A stretch of 21,384 bases of DNA, from the IMG/VR virus record IMGVR_UViG_3300021087_000089, positions 1 through 21,384 of that record. One strand, given 5' to 3'. Every line of letters starts with the position of its first letter. Within the stretch, counting starts at the first letter, position 1. The translations under genes and the position numbers were made by a program. A model generated the notes under the pieces. The model was not told the DNA's origin. It saw only the letters and a program-made list of their open reading frames with translations, and ran no database searches. The stretch comes from a virus. This document shows positions 1-9,262 of this stretch, in pieces.

Positions 1-1
1 C

Positions 2-712
2 ACTCGTAGAATGAACTATGATGTGTTTCAGCCTTACGCAGAAGCTACGTCAATGGCAATGGCTCGTAAGATGGATCAAACAATTGTTACTGCCGCTTTT
101 GGTTCAGCATATGAATCAGATGGTGGTGCAATGGACGGTGCAACCGAGATAGTCTGGAATTCAACTAACTTCCCCAAACAACACATTGCTAAAGCGTTTC
201 AGTTTGGTAGTGGCTCTTATGATGCCAATATGATGGGTGTCCAAAATAGCGGTACTAATGCTTTTTCGCTTTCAATTGATAAGTTGTTACATGCTCGTAG
301 AATTTTATCTGAAAATGAAGCAGATCAATATGATGAAGGTGGTAACCCACTTTATTTTATTGTATGTTCTGCTGGACAGATAGAAGCATTACTGCATTCA
401 CAACAAATCCAAAGCGCAGATTATAACAATCTGAGAGCATTGGTTGAAGGGCAAACGAATTTCTTTGCTGGTTTTCAGTTTATTAGGTATGAGAATATGC
501 CTAAAGTAACTGTAGCTGGCGATGTAATTGAATCAGTTCTTGCATTTCATCCGCAAGGATTGGCTTTCTGTTCATGGGAAGAACCAATTACAGAAATAGA
601 AAGACGTTCGGACAAATCTTTTGTTCCATATGCATATTTTGAGATGGATATTGGTGCAACTAGGATTTGGGAAGAGATGGTACTGCAGATCGAATGTTTT
701 CAACCTGCATAA
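2..712 (+). CDS. Major capsid protein, C-terminal part (partial, runs in from the left)
   Basis: The frame is open from the first complete codon of the window, so the ATG at 11 is probably internal and the true N-terminus lies upstream. The visible 236 residues read as the distal part of a major capsid protein: a mixed alpha/beta body, then a conserved-looking end with an ERRSDKSFVPYAYFEMD stretch, a GATR motif and a C-terminal LQIECFQPA. This kind of ending occurs in capsid proteins of several marine and other podoviruses. It is not the T7 gp10 ending. Position supports the call: a small head protein, a terminator and then the tail tubular genes follow directly, as in T7-like genomes. The product would form the icosahedral shell. 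The family assignment is from memory of sequence style, so the exact capsid family is uncertain; the structural role is fairly safe from synteny. Confidence 0.7.
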   Translation, partial: TRRMNYDVFQPYAEATSMAMARKMDQTIVTAAFGSAYESDGGAMDGATEIVWNSTNFPKQHIAKAFQFGSGSYDANMMGVQNSGTNAFSLSIDKLLHARRILSENEADQYDEGGNPLYFIVCSAGQIEALLHSQQIQSADYNNLRALVEGQTNFFAGFQFIRYENMPKVTVAGDVIESVLAFHPQGLAFCSWEEPITEIERRSDKSFVPYAYFEMDIGATRIWEEMVLQIECFQPA

Positions 713-743
713 CCTACTTAACACATAATCTGAAAGGACAAAT

Positions 744-1205
744 ATGGCAAATCAAAATGCTGCAAATCACAAGAAACGACATGTATCTGTTCCTGCAAGG
801 CTGACTGACGTCGCCGATCAGGGTGGACGGATGCGTGTTTTGTATGATAAATTCTCGTTTGCAGACTTAGTAGGGACAAATTTAGTCCATACTACTTCTG
901 ATACGATTTCCTTTGGTAAACTGCCTCCCGGAGCAAAAGTATGGGATGCATCTTTACACCAATCTGCCACGTTAGCGGCAACTAGTAAGTTGTCTCTAGG
1001 GATTACTGGTGATGCAACTGCATTTTTAGGTGCAGATGCTTCTAGTGCGGTTGGTACTCGACATATGAGAGAAGGAGTGTCTAATGTAACACTTGCACCT
1101 GTTACAATTACTACAGAAACGACAGTAATTGCGACAATAAGTATTGCAACAGCCACAACTACTACGGCATTTGTAGAAGTTCGTATTTATTATACTGTTG
1201 ATTAA
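744..1205 (+). CDS. Small head protein, possible capsid decoration or head-stabilising protein
   Basis: A 153-residue protein starting at ATG 744 with a good ribosome site (AAAGGA at 733-738). The first 15 residues are polar and basic (NHKKRH). The rest is rich in Thr, Ala, Ser and Val, with short alternating hydrophobic strands and a run of Thr near residues 120-140, which suggests a beta-rich fold with no membrane segment. It sits 31 bases after the capsid gene and before the late terminator, the place where head decoration or auxiliary head proteins are often found. I do not recognise a named family, so the decoration role is inferred from position, size and composition. It carries the only GCWGC site I found in the window (759-763, in an Ala-Ala pair near its N-terminus). 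Confidence 0.5.
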   Translation: MANQNAANHKKRHVSVPARLTDVADQGGRMRVLYDKFSFADLVGTNLVHTTSDTISFGKLPPGAKVWDASLHQSATLAATSKLSLGITGDATAFLGADASSAVGTRHMREGVSNVTLAPVTITTETTVIATISIATATTTTAFVEVRIYYTVD

Positions 1206-1213
1206 TATCAATC

Positions 1214-1242
1214 GGGGGTTGGGAAACTAGCCCCCATTTCTT
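1214..1242 (+). terminator. Rho-independent terminator between head and tail genes
   Basis: Five G (1214-1218) pair with five C (1231-1235). The stem can extend inward by T-G, T-A and G-T pairs to about eight pairs, with a loop near 1222-1227, and a T-rich tail (ATTTCTTC) follows. It fills most of the 47-base gap between the small head gene and the gp11-like gene. T7 has its single major late terminator, T-phi, at the equivalent place after gene 10, where it keeps head-protein transcripts above tail transcripts. The stem and tail are read directly. The U-run is imperfect, so termination is probably partial, which suits the same role here. Confidence 0.7.
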
Positions 1243-1252
1243 CGAAATAACT

Positions 1253-1885
1253 ATGGATAAAACTGGTATAGCTAACCTTGCCTTAGGTTCTCTAGGGGAA
1301 GCAAGGATTCAAAGTTTAACTGACAATAATTCTAGGGCTAGAGCATGTAATGCACGACTTAATGATGTTATTACAACAGTATTAAGAATGCATACATGGA
1401 ATAGTGCATTAGAAAGAGCTACCTTAACGAATGTTGGAGAGCCTGTATTTGGGTGGAACTATATATTCCAATTACCTGTTGGATGTATAAAAGTTGTTGA
1501 AGTAGATCCTGTATCAAGATACCAAGTTGAAAAAAAGAATATATTATCTAATGAAAAGACTCTTAATGTATTATATGTAGGTAATCCAACTGATATAAAT
1601 AATTTAGATTCTTTGCTTGCAGAAGCTATTGCTATGAAGTTAGCACTAGAAATTTGTGAAACACTAACAAGTAAACAAGGATTAAAACAAGAAATGATGC
1701 AAAGATATGTCATTTCTTTACAAGAAGCTAGAGCCGCTAATTCCCACGATAAAACACCAGAACATCGGGAACGATCTTCTTTTCTTGATGCAAAGAAAGG
1801 TAGACACTCTGTACCGCATAGAACCTTTAATACCCCATCACAAGGTTACGAAGCGAATCAATATGATTATAGTATTGGATCATAA
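1253..1885 (+). CDS. Tail tubular protein A (T7 gp11-like head-tail adaptor)
   Basis: A 210-residue protein, close to T7 gp11 (196 residues). The N-terminus is typical of this family: IANLALGSLGEARI, then an NNSRARACNARL helix and an LRMHTWNSALERATL stretch. In the gp11 family this region begins with a leucine-rich helix followed by a Trp-containing 'hW..A..R..L' segment. The protein forms a ring (gatekeeper) between portal and nozzle. A helical central part (1620-1730) and a polar C-terminal tail rich in His, Arg and Ser follow. It comes right after the terminator, and the gp12-like gene follows 15 bases later. No strong ribosome site is seen, but the next-gene context and length fix the start reasonably well. 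Confidence 0.85.
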   Translation: MDKTGIANLALGSLGEARIQSLTDNNSRARACNARLNDVITTVLRMHTWNSALERATLTNVGEPVFGWNYIFQLPVGCIKVVEVDPVSRYQVEKKNILSNEKTLNVLYVGNPTDINNLDSLLAEAIAMKLALEICETLTSKQGLKQEMMQRYVISLQEARAANSHDKTPEHRERSSFLDAKKGRHSVPHRTFNTPSQGYEANQYDYSIGS

Positions 1886-1900
1886 TACTGGTTATCATTT

Positions 1901-4498
1901 ATGAAATATGAATTTGTTCAACCTAGATTTTCTGAAGGTGTATTAGCAAAAAGCCTTCAGGGGCGTTCTAGTGAAGAGTTTTACAAATATGGTCTAAAGG
2001 GAGCTAAGAACATGATTCCTGTTCTCTCCGGGCCTGTGGTGAAGCGTCCGGGTACAAATTATATAGGTGATTTAAAAGATCCTTCCTCAATCTTCATTCC
2101 ATTCTTTAAAGACAAAGATAATACATACATCCTAGAAGTAGGACAAACACATCTTACTTTAACTACTGGAGGTTATTTAAGAGTCTGGTCGCAGGATCAA
2201 CTATTAGTAGATAAACAAGTTCCTCCTCAAACATATGAAATACTAACTCCAACTTGGACTCAAGCGGAATTACCTTTACTAAAGTTTACCCAAAGTGGGG
2301 ATTATTTATTTGTATGTTGTCCAACTAAACCGCCACAAATAATAAAGCGAGTTATTGATGAAACGGCAACTGGAAGTGGCGTAGCAAAAGATAGTAGTAT
2401 CTGGTCTACATATGAAGTTGTATTTAGTGATGGGCCATATAATGAAATTAATGTCTACTCTGAATCAGATGCTACACAAAGATATGCGTTATATAAAGCT
2501 GAACCTTCAAACACAGCTCCAATAGCTGGTGTAGAATTTAATACTGTAACTAATCATGTTGTACTTGCGAATCATGGTCTTCAAGTTGGTATGAAAGTCA
2601 GATTAGATGATGATGGTCAAACAACTCCTTCTGGTACTACAAATAGTTCAGGAGGTTGGGGTAATTTAACAAGAGATAATACAAGTCCTACTACGAGTGC
2701 GGCTCAAAAACATGTAGATGCGGATTTTTACGTTATTTCAACGACATCGACATCTTTTCAAGTTTCTGATACTGATGGGGGTTCTGCTGTAGAATTTGAA
2801 TTATGGACATCTACTACTACTGCTGATGCGAAAGTAAATGTACATAGATACGTTGATGAAGCGGCAACCACTATTGATCTAACTGTATATAAAAATAGTG
2901 TTGCAAATAATGATTTATTTGATACAACTCCAACCCAAGAAGATGCTGGTAGGTTAATAAGGATAAATCCATTAGCTAGGCCATTAAATAGAATAGGGGG
3001 GATAAGATGGTGTTGGGGTATAATTAATTCTGTACATGCATCTAATCATACGATTAATGTGACCTTAAAAACGGAAATGTGTAATATTCGTGGTAAAGAT
3101 ACCGCGACTGGAGTTTTTGGCCCCCCACATCCAACAACTAATAAAGAAGCTGGCACAACAGATTTTAGAGTAGGAGCATTTAGTATTGGTGAGGGATATC
3201 CAACAGTATCTCAGATATATCAACAGAGAATGGTATTTGCCGCAACAAAGTTGCAACCTTCTACTGTATGGCTATCAGAGACAAATAACTTCTATTCATT
3301 TGCACCTAGTCAACTTCCAGCACAAGATTCTCCATCTTCTATTATAATGGGAGAGGCAATTGAAGTAATTACGGCATCAAGCGCATTAACATTTACATTA
3401 GATTCTGACACTTTAGACCAAATAAAATGGATTGCAGAATCAAAGAAGATGACTATGGGTACGTCTGCTGGTGTATACATGCTTTATGGTTCAGAAACTA
3501 ATTTAGTTGTAACACCATTTAGATTTACTATTAATAGAGAATCCTCTTTTTCTGCTACAGATACACCCCCTGTTGTTGTTTCCAATGCTCTAATGTATGC
3601 ACAAATTGGAGGTAAAGATGTACAACAGTTATTATTTGAAGGTGCAGAAGGTCAATGGTTTAATAGTAAAATATCAATTAAAGGTTATGATATAATTAAA
3701 TCATCTGAAATAAAAAAGATGGTATGGCAGGAAAGACCTAATAATGTTATCTGGTTGATGATGAATGATGGCAGGTTATTGTCTTTAAGTTATGATAGAC
3801 AGACTGCATTTCAAGCATGGTCGGAACATGTCATATCTGGAACTGAAGCTAAAGTTACTGATATTGAAATGATAGCAACAAGTTCACATGATCAAGTATG
3901 GATGAAAGTTGAAAGGAAAATAGGTGGTGTATTAAAATATCACATGGAAACATTAGCAAGATTCCCTACGGAAGGAGCATTAACACGCAACGAATTAGTA
4001 TTCTTAGATTCCGCAATAACTACTACACAGAGTGGAGGTGTAGTTAGTGGGTTAGATCATTTAGAAGGGGAATCTGTATCAATATATTATGATGGTATGC
4101 AACATAATAATAAAACAGTATCATCAGGAGCAATTACTTTAGATAATACTGCTGGATCAGATGTTGTAGTAGGACTAGCTTATAATGGAGAATTAGAAAC
4201 ATTAGAACCTACTGCACCAGAAAATCAATATTCTTATTCTAAACAAGTTAAGAATATATCTCTTCTGATTGAAGAATCTTTAGGTATTAAAGTAGAATAT
4301 GGAGATGAAAATGAAGAAATCTTATTTAGAACTTCTGGAGATTTAATGGGTCAACAGATTCCTTTATTTTCCGGTAAACGTAAACTCTCGCTATCAGGTT
4401 TGGCATGGGAAGATTTCGATATAAAAATTGTTTCTAATGGCCCATTTCCAATGCAGATTAACTCCATTGTCTTAGAGACAGAGACAGGAGGTAGTTAA
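1901..4498 (+). CDS. Tail tubular protein B (T7 gp12-like nozzle)
   Basis: An 865-residue protein, slightly longer than T7 gp12 (794). The N-terminus has the family signature: a short hydrophobic opening with QPRFSEGV, a GRSSEEFYKYGLKGAKNMIPVLSGPVVKRPGT pattern spread over residues 20-50 (the 'G...A.N.....G...RPG' motif), and then FIPF and a YILEVG strand. The C-terminal half keeps the usual QRMVFAATKLQPSTVW-type motif (around 3225-3270) and an 'AESKKMTMGTSAG' loop (around 3435-3470). The protein forms the hexameric nozzle at the tail tip and carries the fibres. Residues about 200-320 look like an inserted beta domain rich in Thr, Ser and Asp, which may account for the extra length. The stop codon overlaps the next start (TAATG). 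Confidence 0.88.
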   Translation: MKYEFVQPRFSEGVLAKSLQGRSSEEFYKYGLKGAKNMIPVLSGPVVKRPGTNYIGDLKDPSSIFIPFFKDKDNTYILEVGQTHLTLTTGGYLRVWSQDQLLVDKQVPPQTYEILTPTWTQAELPLLKFTQSGDYLFVCCPTKPPQIIKRVIDETATGSGVAKDSSIWSTYEVVFSDGPYNEINVYSESDATQRYALYKAEPSNTAPIAGVEFNTVTNHVVLANHGLQVGMKVRLDDDGQTTPSGTTNSSGGWGNLTRDNTSPTTSAAQKHVDADFYVISTTSTSFQVSDTDGGSAVEFELWTSTTTADAKVNVHRYVDEAATTIDLTVYKNSVANNDLFDTTPTQEDAGRLIRINPLARPLNRIGGIRWCWGIINSVHASNHTINVTLKTEMCNIRGKDTATGVFGPPHPTTNKEAGTTDFRVGAFSIGEGYPTVSQIYQQRMVFAATKLQPSTVWLSETNNFYSFAPSQLPAQDSPSSIIMGEAIEVITASSALTFTLDSDTLDQIKWIAESKKMTMGTSAGVYMLYGSETNLVVTPFRFTINRESSFSATDTPPVVVSNALMYAQIGGKDVQQLLFEGAEGQWFNSKISIKGYDIIKSSEIKKMVWQERPNNVIWLMMNDGRLLSLSYDRQTAFQAWSEHVISGTEAKVTDIEMIATSSHDQVWMKVERKIGGVLKYHMETLARFPTEGALTRNELVFLDSAITTTQSGGVVSGLDHLEGESVSIYYDGMQHNNKTVSSGAITLDNTAGSDVVVGLAYNGELETLEPTAPENQYSYSKQVKNISLLIEESLGIKVEYGDENEEILFRTSGDLMGQQIPLFSGKRKLSLSGLAWEDFDIKIVSNGPFPMQINSIVLETETGGS

Positions 4499-4986
4499 TG
4501 AACTCCGTAGCTAGAAGAATAGATACTACTTATTTAAACAATGCAGTTGAGTCATATCCTTCGGTTCTAACAAAACAAGAATATAGAGACTATGTTACTA
4601 ATATACAAGAAGAAATTATTAGTCGTGAAGATAGTGTAGAGGGAGAAGAAGCTAATGCTGTTAATCCTGTTAAGCATACATATGCAGATGGATTGTATAT
4701 CCGGGAAATATTTATGCCTAGAGGTGAAATAGTTATTAGCAAGATACATAAAATAGCTCATCCATTTTTCTTAATTAAAGGTAAAATCTCAGTATTATCA
4801 GAGGATGGCGAGAAATTACTACAAGCTCCATATTATACTGTTACGCCAGCCGGTACTAAGAGAATGTTATATACTCATACTAATGCTATTGTGGTAACTG
4901 TACACAGGACGTTTGAAACAGATTTAAATAAAATTGAAGATGAAATTATTGCAAAATCATTTGATGAATTAGAGGTAAAGATATGA
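4498..4986 (+). CDS. Cupin-like small protein in the T7 gp13 position
   Basis: A 162-residue protein starting at ATG 4498, overlapping the nozzle stop, with an excellent ribosome site (AGGAGGT at 4486-4492). Residues about 60-140 have the alternating strand pattern of a single cupin (double-stranded beta-helix) domain: IFMPRGEIVISKIHKIAHPFFLIKG..., an ISVLSEDGE turn, then VTPAGTKRMLYTHTNAIVVTVHRT. Histidines in the first motif (IHKIAHP) and near the end (YTHTN, VHRT) fall roughly where cupin metal ligands lie, but the usual set is incomplete, so catalysis is doubtful. Its place between nozzle and gp14-like genes is that of T7 gp13, a small virion assembly protein. It could be structural, a tail-assembly factor or a metabolite binder; the sequence does not settle which. 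Confidence 0.6.
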   Translation: MNSVARRIDTTYLNNAVESYPSVLTKQEYRDYVTNIQEEIISREDSVEGEEANAVNPVKHTYADGLYIREIFMPRGEIVISKIHKIAHPFFLIKGKISVLSEDGEKLLQAPYYTVTPAGTKRMLYTHTNAIVVTVHRTFETDLNKIEDEIIAKSFDELEVKI

Positions 4987-5624
4987 GTTGGTTGGCTACT
5001 GGTGTAACAGTTGGATCGTCTCTTTATGGGACGTATAGTTCAATTCAATCAGGGAAATCACAAGCACATATGCTGAAGCAACAAGGGCATCAGTCTATGC
5101 TTACAGCTTATAGAAGAATAGCAGATCGGAATTTGACTTCATATTTAGCTACTGAAGACATCAAAGAAACCGGGGGGGATGCAGTTATTAATGCGTATGT
5201 TGCATCTAATAAAGATATTCAAAATACACAAACAGAGGGAGCAGGTAGTGGAGCAGTTGTTAGTGGTACGGTTAAAGATATAATGAGATCAAAAGAGACT
5301 CAATTAGATGCGGTGGTACAATCTATTAATGATAATACAGAAAAGAATATTGAAGGTATTACTAGAGATACTAATAGACAAAATAAAGAAGATTTAATAA
5401 CTGCACAAACAAATCAAAACTTCTTAAATAAACAAGCAAGTAATATTCATAAAGCTAACCAACGCAAGATGGTAGCAGGTATTCTCGGAGCGGCGGCATC
5501 TGGATATACTACGAGTGCAGGTATTCAGGCTTCAGGAGGTATAGGTGGAACAGATACCGCATTCTGGAATAAACCTTGGGCTTCATGGGATCAAGTTAAA
5601 GCTGGTAAATTCACATTAGGATAA
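4983..5624 (+). CDS. Internal virion protein, T7 gp14-like
   Basis: A 213-residue protein, close to T7 gp14 (196). The N-terminus has a short hydrophobic Gly/Ser-rich segment (residues 2-20, ATGVTVGSSLYGTYSSIQSG), followed by a long helical, Gln/Asn/Lys-rich region and a second Ala/Gly-rich hydrophobic stretch (about residues 160-185). This plan, a weak membrane-active N-terminus followed by helices, fits gp14, which forms a pore in the outer membrane after ejection from the capsid core. The start overlaps the upstream stop (ATGA), so the genes are probably translationally coupled. No cysteine is present. The gp15-like gene follows after three bases. The call rests on size, order and this composition; sequence identity to T7 itself would be low. 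Confidence 0.75.
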   Translation: MSWLATGVTVGSSLYGTYSSIQSGKSQAHMLKQQGHQSMLTAYRRIADRNLTSYLATEDIKETGGDAVINAYVASNKDIQNTQTEGAGSGAVVSGTVKDIMRSKETQLDAVVQSINDNTEKNIEGITRDTNRQNKEDLITAQTNQNFLNKQASNIHKANQRKMVAGILGAAASGYTTSAGIQASGGIGGTDTAFWNKPWASWDQVKAGKFTLG

Positions 5625-5627
5625 ATA

Positions 5628-7868
5628 ATGGCTGAGATACAAGATACATCTGGGAACAAACCCCAATTAAGACGTTATCAAAGTAGAGGTTTGAAGATTA
5701 GTGAACCGGTTGTTCGTAACACAGGTGGTGGTTCCCATGAGTCAGACCAAAAAATGTTTGATAGTATTTCTAGAAGTATGGAAACTTTAGTTACCGTTGG
5801 CAATAAAATGCGTAACTTAGCAAGAGAAGAAGAGAAAGTGAATATATCTGCTGATATGCAAACCCATTATATTGATGCAACTAAGGAATTAGGTATTGGA
5901 CTTAATGGACAAACTTCAGAACAGCTAACGGCATTTCAAAATTTATATGGTACTGAGTCTGGTCTTGATGGTAGTTATAAAGATTTAAAAGTATTTAAAC
6001 CTAATTCTGAAAAATATAGCAAAAAAGCTATAGAAGAAATGTCACCATTTATTCAAATCGCTGATAAAAAATTTAAAGCAGATGCGTTGAAATTACATTT
6101 TGGTGAGTTAGTTGACCGTAGCGAAAATCAGTTGTCATTATTGGAGACTAGATCATTAAGTGGTTTGTCTCAACAATTAGAAGAATTAGAAGGACAAAGA
6201 GTAGAAGATAGTGGTGACAGGAGTAAAGGTGACGATAAATTTGGATCTGGTAGCACGAAGGGAAAGGTATTTAATTTTTTAAAAGGTAAAGGGTTGGACG
6301 AACAAAAAACACTTGCCGCTAATAATTTATTGCATAATTACATTGATAAAGTATTAAAACATAAAATTGATAGTGGCTTGATGTCTCCGGGTAAAGCTAA
6401 TTTGCGTATTTATAATTATGCTCAGAAATTAGGGGCAATCCAATTTGAGCATTATAGAGGGTTAGATGAGGTAAAGGCATTTGATTTGGCTGTGAATAGA
6501 AAGATTGTAATAGATCCGGGTTTAGATGGTTATGAATCAATTGTATATAATGATGATAAATTAGCTACTTATGTTACTAATGCACGAATAAAAGAAAATT
6601 CAGAAGCAGAAACACTAAAAAGGAATAATTTTATTAATTCGCAACAAATACTTTTTCAAGGAGAAAATTCTAAAAACTGGTTATTTAGTTACAAAGCATT
6701 TGATCCTGAAGGTAAGGATTTTAGTGAAGGTGAGCCTCATACATATACTCAGAAAGAACAAGAATTTAGAATGAATCGTCATGCAGAAATCATTTATAAT
6801 GGATTAGGAGGGAAGGCTTCAGGGTTTAGAAATGCAGATCATGTTAAATCAACAATGATTGGTTTAGTACTTGGTGCTAAAGGTCAAAAGAAAACCTACG
6901 ATAAATATTTAAAAGCAGAAGCAGAAAAAACAAAAAATGAGTATAAAGAATGGTATAGTAAATATTTTGCTAATATTGCACGTTCAGAAGATATAGCAAA
7001 ACGATTTAAACAATATAGTCAATATTATGAAATAGATACTACAAAAGATATATGGATACCAAAAAAGGAATCTATTGAAGAGTTTGCCAAGCAGGGTAAA
7101 ATGTCTGAATTTGAGGCGAGAACTCTTTTATTAGGTTTCACTCCCGGAATTTCTACAAGAAGTCCTAAAGGAGGATTAGATGATGGTGGAGTAACTAACT
7201 TATTGAACGCTATAGCCGGGTATTATCAAAACGAATTATTTGTCAAACAAACAAATCTAGATAATGAAAAGTCCTATCATAATCCAGATCCTATGCAATT
7301 AGCAAAAGGCGAAAAAGATAACTTTAGATTGTATCAACTAAGTCCTGAACAACATGCCATGATAGCAAATTACAGGCTTGATTTTGAAGAAATTATAAAT
7401 TTTAATACTGACGACTTTAAAATGAAATCAATGAAAAGTTTAACAGATGGATGGCGAAAAATACAAAAAAAACAAATAGGTGAAGGTGGTAAAAAGACAA
7501 GAGCAATGCGTGTGATAGGAGATCAATATGTAAATAGTGTACTAATTCCTAGAATAGAATCGTTAAATAAAGACCCTAATGGTACTTATTTAAAAGATAT
7601 GGGGCTTGAAGTAGATCCAGACGTTGGTTGGACGGATGATTTAATGGGAAAAGTGGATATGAGGTGGAAAGCTACAGGAGAAGATAGGACAGAATATATA
7701 TCTGGCAAAGATAAGCCAAGTAAAGAGAATGATTACAAAGAAGTAGTACATTATATATATCTAGCCAGAGAATCTCTTCAAAATGCTATGAACAGATTTT
7801 TCCCTAGTGATTCAGTTTTAATAGAGATGAAACAAGATCATGCTACTTCAAAGGAGAAGGTAAAATGA
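5628..7868 (+). CDS. Internal virion protein, T7 gp15-like
   Basis: A 746-residue protein, almost the same length as T7 gp15 (747). It is hydrophilic, strongly helical, rich in Lys, Glu, Asn and Asp, and appears to lack cysteine. The N-terminal 30 residues are polar and probably disordered; predicted helices start at about residue 40 (MFDSISRSMETLVTVGNKMRNLAREEEK). In T7, gp15 assembles with gp16 into the periplasmic tunnel that carries DNA into the cell. Order (after gp14-like, before the gp16-like set), length and composition all agree. The gene ends ATGA-overlapped with the next gene, whose ribosome site (AAGGAGAAGG) lies inside this gene's last codons. Confidence 0.78.
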   Translation: MAEIQDTSGNKPQLRRYQSRGLKISEPVVRNTGGGSHESDQKMFDSISRSMETLVTVGNKMRNLAREEEKVNISADMQTHYIDATKELGIGLNGQTSEQLTAFQNLYGTESGLDGSYKDLKVFKPNSEKYSKKAIEEMSPFIQIADKKFKADALKLHFGELVDRSENQLSLLETRSLSGLSQQLEELEGQRVEDSGDRSKGDDKFGSGSTKGKVFNFLKGKGLDEQKTLAANNLLHNYIDKVLKHKIDSGLMSPGKANLRIYNYAQKLGAIQFEHYRGLDEVKAFDLAVNRKIVIDPGLDGYESIVYNDDKLATYVTNARIKENSEAETLKRNNFINSQQILFQGENSKNWLFSYKAFDPEGKDFSEGEPHTYTQKEQEFRMNRHAEIIYNGLGGKASGFRNADHVKSTMIGLVLGAKGQKKTYDKYLKAEAEKTKNEYKEWYSKYFANIARSEDIAKRFKQYSQYYEIDTTKDIWIPKKESIEEFAKQGKMSEFEARTLLLGFTPGISTRSPKGGLDDGGVTNLLNAIAGYYQNELFVKQTNLDNEKSYHNPDPMQLAKGEKDNFRLYQLSPEQHAMIANYRLDFEEIINFNTDDFKMKSMKSLTDGWRKIQKKQIGEGGKKTRAMRVIGDQYVNSVLIPRIESLNKDPNGTYLKDMGLEVDPDVGWTDDLMGKVDMRWKATGEDRTEYISGKDKPSKENDYKEVVHYIYLARESLQNAMNRFFPSDSVLIEMKQDHATSKEKVK

Positions 7869-9262
7869 GGAAATTTGAATCAGCGGCAGATGTACAGGCA
7901 CATTGGAATTATATTGATAAATATGCAAATGATGATGGTCGTACGAGTTTTTGGATGCAACAGCAAATGTATCGAAGTGATGATAAAAGATTATCTGCAA
8001 TAGCATCATGGAGAGATTTGTCACCAGAATTGCAAGGTTCTAATAAATCCGTTTTAAATAATAAAATATTTGATATATTATTTGATTATTCTGCACCATT
8101 ACAATGGGGTGATAAGCATGATGAAAACGAAAGAAATGCTGTTTTTGATAATTTAAGAGAAGGTGGCTTTTCTTCACAATTTGAATCAGGGCCTAGAAAG
8201 AATTCTTTCGGTCATTTAATCGAAGCACTAGCTAACCATCCTCATTTTCATGATTTAGGATATCAAGGTGTTGCGGATCTATTAAATGAACCATATGTTA
8301 CTTATGATGGTGGAGCAGATATTAATATGGTATTTAAAAAAAGTGACTTAAAAGCTAGAAATATGACAGTAGATGATATGTATGAAAATGCTAACTATGC
8401 AATGATTAGAGCAATTAAAGAAAATAAGCATCTTACATTTGAAATTCTAGCCGAGCATGAAAATTTACAAAAAGAGATGGGCGGCGAACCTCATCATCAA
8501 CTTACTAAATTAGCTGAACTTAAGAAAAAATTATTAGAAAATGACGAAGATGCTTCCATATGGACAGCAACAAGACCATCACAAGATGGTAAAGGAATGG
8601 AAGTTGTTTTAATGACTGGTGATATGCATGACCGAGATAAAAGAACCGCAGTTGCAAGATGGATGTACAAAGATAAGGCTAAAGATGGTAGAAATGTTTT
8701 AAGTATACTTAAATATGAAGGTGATGAAAAATTTAAAGTCTTGTCTGCCTATCAAAGAGGCAACTTCATGGATATTGATAATGATGAAGATATAAAAACC
8801 AATGTCAAAAGGTGGATAGATGAAGGGGCTAGTGCAGTTGTAGATAAAATCCCGGGAGGTTTAGAAGAAGTTGCTGTACATTCATGGTGGCCTTGGAAGA
8901 TTGGCAAATTTGAATGGTATCAAGTTGTTAAACCATTTTGGGATAAGAATAAACATTTATCTAAAGAAAAATTTGCTGAAGAATGGGAAAGAGTAAGATT
9001 ACAAGAAACATATGCTTTTGAACAAAAGTATTTTGATTTGCATTTCAATGGTTTAATTGATTTATTTACTCCTGATGTAGTACCCTTTAGACATGGTGCT
9101 GGTTCATATAGTAAACAAGGTAGTTTAGGTGGTAGAAGCAGATCAAGAGGTAAACCAAGAGGGTTACTTTTTAAAGCAAAGCCAACAGTAGTAGGAGGAG
9201 AATATAGTCGGGAAAGACAGGGGATTTTAAGTCCTGCAGAACAAATTCTTAGAGATCAGTAA
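7865..9262 (+). CDS. Virion-associated protein of unknown family between gp15- and gp16-like genes
   Basis: A 465-residue soluble-looking protein rich in charged residues, Trp and His, with no clear membrane segment and no cysteine seen. The start ATG overlaps the gp15-like stop and has a strong ribosome site (AAGGAG about 10 bases upstream). I looked for a lytic transglycosylase core (an ES pair followed by a GLMQ-type motif), because T7 gp16 carries such a domain at its N-terminus, and did not find one. The C-terminal 40 residues (about 9120-9260) are basic and Gly/Ser/Arg-rich. It ends by overlapping the next gene (TAATG). Position suggests a DNA-ejection or internal core component, perhaps the N-terminal third of a gp16-equivalent that is a single chain in other phages. 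That is inference; the family is not recognised. Confidence 0.5.
   Translation: MRKFESAADVQAHWNYIDKYANDDGRTSFWMQQQMYRSDDKRLSAIASWRDLSPELQGSNKSVLNNKIFDILFDYSAPLQWGDKHDENERNAVFDNLREGGFSSQFESGPRKNSFGHLIEALANHPHFHDLGYQGVADLLNEPYVTYDGGADINMVFKKSDLKARNMTVDDMYENANYAMIRAIKENKHLTFEILAEHENLQKEMGGEPHHQLTKLAELKKKLLENDEDASIWTATRPSQDGKGMEVVLMTGDMHDRDKRTAVARWMYKDKAKDGRNVLSILKYEGDEKFKVLSAYQRGNFMDIDNDEDIKTNVKRWIDEGASAVVDKIPGGLEEVAVHSWWPWKIGKFEWYQVVKPFWDKNKHLSKEKFAEEWERVRLQETYAFEQKYFDLHFNGLIDLFTPDVVPFRHGAGSYSKQGSLGGRSRSRGKPRGLLFKAKPTVVGGEYSRERQGILSPAEQILRDQ

Noticed and set aside
2-712. T7 gp10-type capsid
   Set aside because: The C-terminal motifs (GATR, IECF) do not match gp10; a different podovirus capsid family is more likely.
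818-1156. Minus-strand open frame of 112 codons opposite the small head gene
   Set aside because: It is hydrophobic because it is opposite Thr/Ala-rich codons; all other genes are on the + strand and no start signal is visible.
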